From assembly GCF_038433205.1 (NCBI RefSeq), contig NZ_JBCDNA010000001.1, positions 248,001 through 312,000 of the forward strand: a stretch of DNA of 64,000 nt, given 5' to 3'. This document shows, piece after piece, positions 59,427 to 64,000 of the stretch (positions are counted from its first letter, which is position 1; every line of letters begins with the position of its first letter). Source of the stretch: Lutimonas vermicola. Lineage in GTDB: Bacteria; Bacteroidota; Bacteroidia; Flavobacteriales; Flavobacteriaceae. Position numbers and translations under genes: made by a program. The notes beneath the pieces are model-generated. The model was not told the DNA's origin and searched no databases. It saw nothing but the letters and a program-made list of their open reading frames with translations.

Positions 59427-61724
59427 TTATAAGAATTTGAAATTAAGCCCTAAAACAATGTTCCGTCCTGGATTTGGTATCAAATCTGCTTTTAGAACAG
59501 ATAAGTGCGAAATATAGGTTTCGTCAAGTAAATTGTTAAAACTGAGGTTCATGCCGATGTTTAATTTTTGCAAGGAAAGATTGGCGCCCATCCTTAGGTG
59601 CAATAAGTTATAAGCCGGGGTAGCAGTTTCGTTAAGACTGACTTTATTTTGTTCTAAAAATGAATCCAATACCAGGGCAGCATAAAGCTCATTGAATTTT
59701 TCTGTACCCTTGAATTCAACCCTGATGGTATTGGCCCATTTATTGGCTGGGATCAAAGGAAGGTAGTCTCCACTTATTTGTTCTCCAATAACCGTTTCAT
59801 AAGTACTTTCGAGATGCAACCAATCAAAGGGATGAGGATGCAAGTGAATACCGAACTCTCCTCCATATAATTTTGCATCACTTTGAACGTATTTAAATGC
59901 CTGGTAATTGTCAATCATCTCTCCCGTAGGATTGGCAAAAATATAGTTATCTAGTTTATTATAGAAACCATTGGCAAATACCTCCAGATGTTTATTACCG
60001 TATTCCAGGGAAAGATCTAACTGAAAATTATATTCACTCTCCAGGTCAGGATTTCCTACTTCAAACCTATTGGAACCGTGATGAACCCCAAAAGAAGTAA
60101 GTTCTGCAAGATTAGGGGCCCTGAATCCACTGGCCAGATTAATTCGCGAGGTAATTTTATCGAAGAATACATTTTTATAACCTAATGAAAAAGTAAAGTT
60201 ACTGAATGATCTATCCAGCCCCGCGATGGTAATATCCTGAGAAGGAAAATCAGGATCTTCCTTTTCAAAATCAGATGATGACAAGCTTCTGTGGTCATAT
60301 CGGACACCTCCTTGCAAAGAACTTTTGTCGTTAATCGAAAGGGTACTTGTCAGGAGCAAGCCTATATCATTGGTGATGGCATCCGGAATCAATATTTCTT
60401 CACCAAAATTGCGATTTTCCTGATACATTCCCTGTAAGCCGGCAATAGTCTCAAATTGACCCATTTTTACCAGGTTATATTTTAAATCATAAGACAAGGT
60501 TTTCAGTTTCATATCAAGGGCAGCCTCTTCGCTTTCATGTTCCTCTTCTTCACCACCCTGAAAGTCAGGTTCCTCGTCTCCATGGTCGTGCTCATCTTCA
60601 AATTCCTTTCTGTTATTTACAATGTACCCCAGGTTGAGATCAATTTTTGACTTGTTTAAGTAAAAATGGTTGTGCAGACTCAGTATATGTGTATTGAGGT
60701 CCTGAAAGGGAAGGGCAGGGGATCTGGAAGTGGTTTGTTCTTCTATACCTTCGGGAATGCCTATTTCAGACTGGTTATAGTTATAACGAAACTCTGTTAC
60801 AAATTGATCGAGATTCAATCCGATACCTGTTTTAAAATCTTTTTCTGTAAAGCGTGAATTGGTAACCCTGTCTCCATCGGGAATATGATAATCAGCATGA
60901 CTGTTAAAACCACCTCTGGCGATGAATTTCACTTTCTTTTTCGAAGTTTTAAAGCCTATAGAAGTATTGCTTCCCAGGGTATTTGACAGGAAAGTCTGAC
61001 TCAGGTCAACCTTTGTTTCTCCCTGATAAGCAAATTTTTCAGGGTTTAAATAAAGGACGCCACCTAAAGCATCAGATCCATAAAGCAGGGAAGCGGGTCC
61101 TTTGATTACTTCCACACTCTCAATACCCGATTCGTTCATCCCAAGGCCATGTTCATTGCCGAATTGTTGATTTTCCAACCTTACTCCCTGTGTATAAACC
61201 AAAACACGGTTTCCACTAAGACCCCTGATAACCGGCTTTCCGATACCGGTTCCGGTGGTTATTTCAGCCACCCCCGGAATATTACTGATACTTTGCATCA
61301 GGGTTGGGGCACCTGCTTTTTTTAGTATCTCCATGCTTTTAGATTCAATTTTCATCACATTCTCACTTTGCAGTTTATTGAATGGGGCCGAAAGGATAAC
61401 CTCATCCATATGGAATACTGATGGGGTCAGAGATACTTCAAGAATCGTTTCTTTTGATTTTATTTGTACCTCGAGGTTCTCGGTATTAAAACCGACAAAA
61501 CTGATACTTAACTTATGCGTTCCGTTAGGGATATTGTCCAGTGTAAACATACCTGACTCGTTAGAAGTAGTCCCGATATGTAACTGTTCTATATAGATGT
61601 CGGCTCCAAATACCGGCTCTTTGTTTTCGTCTAAGATATTTCCATTAATTGTATTTTGGGACCAAAACACATAAGGAGATAAGAAGAAGAGGATGATCGT
61701 ATAATAGAAAAAATGTATTTTCAT
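59427..61724 (-). CDS. TonB-dependent outer-membrane receptor with a His/acidic-rich loop
   Basis: The 765-residue receptor has a signal peptide (about 1-21), a carboxypeptidase-D-like N-terminal domain (INGNILDENKEPVFGADIYIEQL), a plug (LMQSISNIPGVAEITTGTGIGKPVIRGLSGNRVLVYTQGVRLENQQFG...PASLLYGSDALGGVL) and a beta barrel ending GLNFKFL. About residues 376-404 hold the run HDHGDEEPDFQGGEEEEHESEE, a likely exterior metal-binding loop. It lies 40 bases downstream of a small His-rich exported protein gene on the same strand. Metal import is a reasonable inference; the metal is not known. Confidence 0.93.
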   Translation of the reverse strand: MKIHFFYYTIILFFLSPYVFWSQNTINGNILDENKEPVFGADIYIEQLHIGTTSNESGMFTLDNIPNGTHKLSISFVGFNTENLEVQIKSKETILEVSLTPSVFHMDEVILSAPFNKLQSENVMKIESKSMEILKKAGAPTLMQSISNIPGVAEITTGTGIGKPVIRGLSGNRVLVYTQGVRLENQQFGNEHGLGMNESGIESVEVIKGPASLLYGSDALGGVLYLNPEKFAYQGETKVDLSQTFLSNTLGSNTSIGFKTSKKKVKFIARGGFNSHADYHIPDGDRVTNSRFTEKDFKTGIGLNLDQFVTEFRYNYNQSEIGIPEGIEEQTTSRSPALPFQDLNTHILSLHNHFYLNKSKIDLNLGYIVNNRKEFEDEHDHGDEEPDFQGGEEEEHESEEAALDMKLKTLSYDLKYNLVKMGQFETIAGLQGMYQENRNFGEEILIPDAITNDIGLLLTSTLSINDKSSLQGGVRYDHRSLSSSDFEKEDPDFPSQDITIAGLDRSFSNFTFSLGYKNVFFDKITSRINLASGFRAPNLAELTSFGVHHGSNRFEVGNPDLESEYNFQLDLSLEYGNKHLEVFANGFYNKLDNYIFANPTGEMIDNYQAFKYVQSDAKLYGGEFGIHLHPHPFDWLHLESTYETVIGEQISGDYLPLIPANKWANTIRVEFKGTEKFNELYAALVLDSFLEQNKVSLNETATPAYNLLHLRMGANLSLQKLNIGMNLSFNNLLDETYISHLSVLKADLIPNPGRNIVLGLNFKFL

Positions 61725-61764
61725 AAAAATTGTATTATCAATGTCATTATAAAGTTTTTAAAAA

Positions 61765-62094
61765 CTAGAATGTCATGATAACAGGAGGGCCACGATCAGG
61801 ATCAGTGCTTGGAAAAGAAACAGTTATGCTCACTTCAATTGACGCGTCCTTCATATCAAACCATTGAGCAAAATTGAAATTCTTGTCTTCTGTGAAATTC
61901 TGATCTAAAGTTTGATTAAAATAATGAAGATGCGAACAATCTGATTTTTCTGCATGAATGTGGCTCTCTGACTGGTCATGGCACCGCTGATTTTCATGTT
62001 CGTGAACCGCATGCATTACACCGATCCCCATAGGCAGGATCAGGATAAGTACTAAAATCAATGAAGTGATATGATTTTTTCTGTCTAATTCCAT
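61765..62094 (-). CDS. Small His-rich membrane/exported protein
   Basis: The 109-residue protein begins MELDRKNH and has a hydrophobic helix (about 9-28, SLILVLILILPMGIGVMHA) and a His-rich stretch (HAVHEHENQRCHDQSESHIHAEK) with several Cys, which should bind metal. I do not recognise a family. Start chosen as ATG 62094: the -7 box at 62102-62109 predicts transcription from about 62095, so the message is close to leaderless; a longer frame from 62112 would need a TTG inside the promoter. It precedes a TonB receptor with a matching His/acidic loop. Confidence 0.72.
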   Translation of the reverse strand: MELDRKNHITSLILVLILILPMGIGVMHAVHEHENQRCHDQSESHIHAEKSDCSHLHYFNQTLDQNFTEDKNFNFAQWFDMKDASIEVSITVSFPSTDPDRGPPVIMTF

Positions 62095-62101
62095 GTCACT
62101 G

Positions 62102-62109
62102 CAAATATA
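62102..62109 (-). promoter_or_regulatory. -7 box (TATATTTG) for the His-rich protein/TonB receptor pair
   Basis: Exact TAnnTTTG match on the minus strand. The predicted start is at or one base before the ATG, so the leader should be absent or 1 nt. Confidence 0.5.
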
Positions 62110-62150
62110 CAATTTTGATGTTTATTTAAAATATGATTACTGAGTCAAGA

Positions 62151-62184
62151 CAAAAAAAACAGGTAGCGAGTGCTACCTGTTTTT
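62151..62184 (-). terminator. Intrinsic terminator after the T9SS gene
   Basis: Stem AACAGGTAGC/GCTACCTGTT with a 4-base loop and T runs on the minus strand, about 20 bases after the stop codon. Confidence 0.88.
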
Positions 62185-62204
62185 CATCAATTCATATAAC
62201 GGAC

Positions 62205-63707
62205 TTAATTTGTAATCGAAATTTTATGTCTCATTGTATCGTTTCCATTTTTGACCAGGGCGAAATACAATCCTCTTTTTAAATGAAGCGTGCTGAATTC
62301 GATCAAGACATCGGCTCCTTTTTTCGTAACACCATTGTACAGGTCTCCAACTTTTTGCCCGCTAATATTATACAGTTCTATTCGTGTGTCTCCACTTTGT
62401 TTTGATGTAAAAGCAATTTTCCCAACATCTCTAACCGGATTTGGAAATACGTTTACCTTGTTTTTAGATGAGGCTACTTTAATGGCAATCTTTTCGGTGT
62501 ATTCATCCTTATCATCACAATGACCCGGTCCGATTCGGCCGTTGTTAAAATCGTCTAAAATTCCTCCTAATCTTACGCACATTTGTTGAAGGTCTTTATT
62601 GTTGTTAACCTCTTCCGGCGTATTTTCATGTAAAAACTTTGTGGCTTCATCAAAGGTGGAAGCGATATCTGACGGATCAGCATCATTATGGAGATTTAAT
62701 TCTGCCGCGATGTATTGATGTGCCAGAATATAATATTTTCCTCCTTTACCTGGATTTGTATTAAAAACCTCACAATAATCTTTTCCTGATTCAAAAAATA
62801 CAGTTTTCTCAGCTTTACCTCCTTCAATAAGATCCCAGGTATCATCTCTTTTTGGGCCGTTACCATTTTTTTTGCAGGTAGAATGTGTTTTCCAATAGCC
62901 CTGGGTTAAGGTACATCCGTTAAAAACTTTTTCAACATCAGCAATCACGCCTCCTACGAAAAATGAATCTCCGTTTAAGTTGTCCGAACCTGGGTCGGGA
63001 GAATAGATACTTATTGTTACTTCTGAAATATTTCCGGGTACATCCTTTAACTGATACTCACCTATGAGTAAAGAATTTCCAAGTGAATTATAAGTATTTT
63101 CAACAAATCTCTGGTATTTTGGACCTGCCTCAATTTCGATGACGATCATCCTTTGACCTTCATCCAATTCAGATATGGGTACTTTAATGGTCAAATCTCT
63201 GCTGGCCGTTTCTGTTCCAATATCCAGGGTGTATACATATTTCTTCGCAGAACCATTATGATACATAAAAACCTGCTCTACATTAACAACGCTTTTATAA
63301 CTGGCCGTCAATGATGTTCTGTACACATAGGCATAAAAGGAGTGAACATAGTCCTCTATTTTTATAGATGCATTGAACTTTTCATTTAAAGGATTTGCAA
63401 AGCTTCTTGTATAATAACCTATGGACTCATCCTTTACATAGGATAGATATTGACTGCCGACAATTGGAATCCAGTTAGACGATGGAGAATCTTCATTATC
63501 AAATAAAACGCCGTCAATTGGCGGTAATGTGTTTAAACCTTTTGAAACTGCAAATAAATCAGCCTGTTTTATATTATACTGATCTGCGATTTCTAAAGTA
63601 GCACTGGTCTTACTTTTAATGCCCATTCCCATCAGTTCAACCACTTGTCCTCTAACGGAGAAGTTGAGAAATATAAGCACAACAAAAGAGAGTAATAATT
63701 TTTTCAT
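62205..63707 (-). CDS. T9SS-secreted protein with a TQGYWKTH domain
   Basis: The 500-residue protein has a signal peptide (about 1-20, ending SVRGQ), a central segment starting FNGCTLTQGYWKTHSTC and continuing W...G...EVFNTNP...YYILAHQYIAAELN, and a C-terminal T9SS type A sorting domain (about 415-500; FPNPVRDVGKIAFTS, LYNISGQKVGDLYNG and a final HKISITN). The TQGYWKTH domain recurs in bacterial and archaeal surface proteins of unknown role. Export by T9SS to the surface is well supported by the sorting domain. Ligand or substrate unknown. Confidence 0.93.
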   Translation of the reverse strand: MKKLLLSFVVLIFLNFSVRGQVVELMGMGIKSKTSATLEIADQYNIKQADLFAVSKGLNTLPPIDGVLFDNEDSPSSNWIPIVGSQYLSYVKDESIGYYTRSFANPLNEKFNASIKIEDYVHSFYAYVYRTSLTASYKSVVNVEQVFMYHNGSAKKYVYTLDIGTETASRDLTIKVPISELDEGQRMIVIEIEAGPKYQRFVENTYNSLGNSLLIGEYQLKDVPGNISEVTISIYSPDPGSDNLNGDSFFVGGVIADVEKVFNGCTLTQGYWKTHSTCKKNGNGPKRDDTWDLIEGGKAEKTVFFESGKDYCEVFNTNPGKGGKYYILAHQYIAAELNLHNDADPSDIASTFDEATKFLHENTPEEVNNNKDLQQMCVRLGGILDDFNNGRIGPGHCDDKDEYTEKIAIKVASSKNKVNVFPNPVRDVGKIAFTSKQSGDTRIELYNISGQKVGDLYNGVTKKGADVLIEFSTLHLKRGLYFALVKNGNDTMRHKISITN

Positions 63708-63817
63708 AGCAAGGGGTTTAAAATTAATACGAGATAAAAGTAAGAAATTGGAAGTTAATATCCAAATTAATTACTTGAAAACATGCTGTTTAGGTATTTT
63801 AAAGCCCTTGGTATTTA
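63708..63817. other. Short intergenic region before the right-edge gene
   Basis: AT-rich with a near-match -7 box (TACTTTTA, one mismatch) on the minus strand that could serve the T9SS gene. No open frame. Confidence 0.3.
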
Positions 63818-64000
63818 TTATTTCACGCCCATCTTTTTTAAGATTACCGACATTAAACACCAATTTGTAAAACCTGATTGTAACAAATTGGCACCCACAA
63901 AAGCTGTAAACCAGATCCAGTTGGGATTCACATAATGAGCAAGCAATAAACTGATAAGAATAAAACTTCCGGCGATGACGTTGATGTACCTGTTGATCAT
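63818..64000 (-). CDS. Small DUF2892-like membrane protein, possibly extending beyond the window
   Basis: The frame covers 60 residues from an ATG that is exactly at the last three bases of the window: MINRYINVIAGSFILIS... It has two hydrophobic segments (about 8-22 and 27-45) and an ending with FTNWCLMSVILKKMGVK, which fits the DUF2892/YgaP-type family (about 65-70 residues). The family usually has a few more residues upstream, so this ATG may be the true start or an internal Met. Function unknown. Confidence 0.75.
   Translation of the reverse strand: MINRYINVIAGSFILISLLLAHYVNPNWIWFTAFVGANLLQSGFTNWCLMSVILKKMGVK

Noticed and set aside
1..64000. tRNA genes, rRNA genes, CRISPR array, prophage or insertion sequence
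   Set aside because: I looked for T-loop-like GTTCGA words, direct repeats with regular spacers, integrases and transposases, and found no candidate that held up.

Overview
The window comes from a member of the Bacteroidota, most likely the Flavobacteriaceae. The evidence is a type IX secretion (T9SS) C-terminal sorting domain, a SusC/CirA-like TonB receptor with a carboxypeptidase-regulatory-like N-terminus, DUF3810, BatA and head-GIN family proteins, a MurA with Asp at the active-site Cys position, and many TAnnTTTG promoter -7 boxes, the consensus of the Bacteroidota primary sigma factor. It is a moderately AT-rich chromosomal segment. I see no rRNA, tRNA, CRISPR array, phage or insertion sequence. 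The left edge cuts murA; the right edge ends at, or just inside, the start of a small DUF2892-like membrane protein gene.

Layout. Bases 1-6003: end of murA, grpE-dnaJ, two tandem promoter/hairpin/terminator units that look like small RNAs, the RNase P RNA gene, and aconitase. Bases 6098-8994: a DoxX-like/TlpA-like membrane redox pair, then three tandem copies of a gene for a small secreted protein with signs of gene conversion. Bases 8995-19078 (minus strand): class III aminotransferase, LptA/OstA-like protein, purA, a Fur-family regulator, a Rel/SpoT (p)ppGpp enzyme, an M48 protease, an SpoU RNA methyltransferase and a DUF3810 protein. Bases 19295-31415: dnaB, a conserved secreted protein, purL, an NSUN-type RNA methyltransferase, a TIGR02757 protein, recG and a DUF481 outer-membrane protein.

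Bases 31445-42327 (minus strand): an NlpC/P60 lipoprotein; a cluster of BatA-domain protein, metal-site-less dihydroorotase homologue, DUF4870 protein and esterase; a pair formed by a membrane-anchored phosphoesterase and a secreted CotH-like protein; and lon. Bases 42564-45585: an ECF sigma factor, its probable anti-sigma factor and two secreted beta-repeat proteins (DUF4097-like and head-GIN). Bases 45576-49992 (minus): a small membrane protein, ald, tsaE, a YebC-family gene and an acyl-CoA carboxylase beta subunit. Bases 50071-53668: an FMN reductase/MarR/pirin operon with a palindromic operator candidate, then a PHP-phosphoesterase fused to two ACT domains. Bases 53679-64000: a VOC protein, a run of exported enzymes (Dabb lipoprotein, M28 peptidase, DinB-like, PIG-L deacetylase), bifunctional ftcD, a His-rich small protein with a TonB receptor carrying a His/acidic loop, and a T9SS-secreted protein.

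Most of the window is housekeeping. The most interesting points are the twin small-RNA candidates before rnpB, the triplicated secreted protein family, the PHP-ACT-ACT fusion, the catalytically stripped dihydroorotase in the BatA cluster, the ECF cassette, a recG whose conserved N-terminus lies upstream of any normal start codon, and a repeated arrangement in which the -7 box sits so close to the start codon that leaders should be only about 11-15 nt, or absent in one case.
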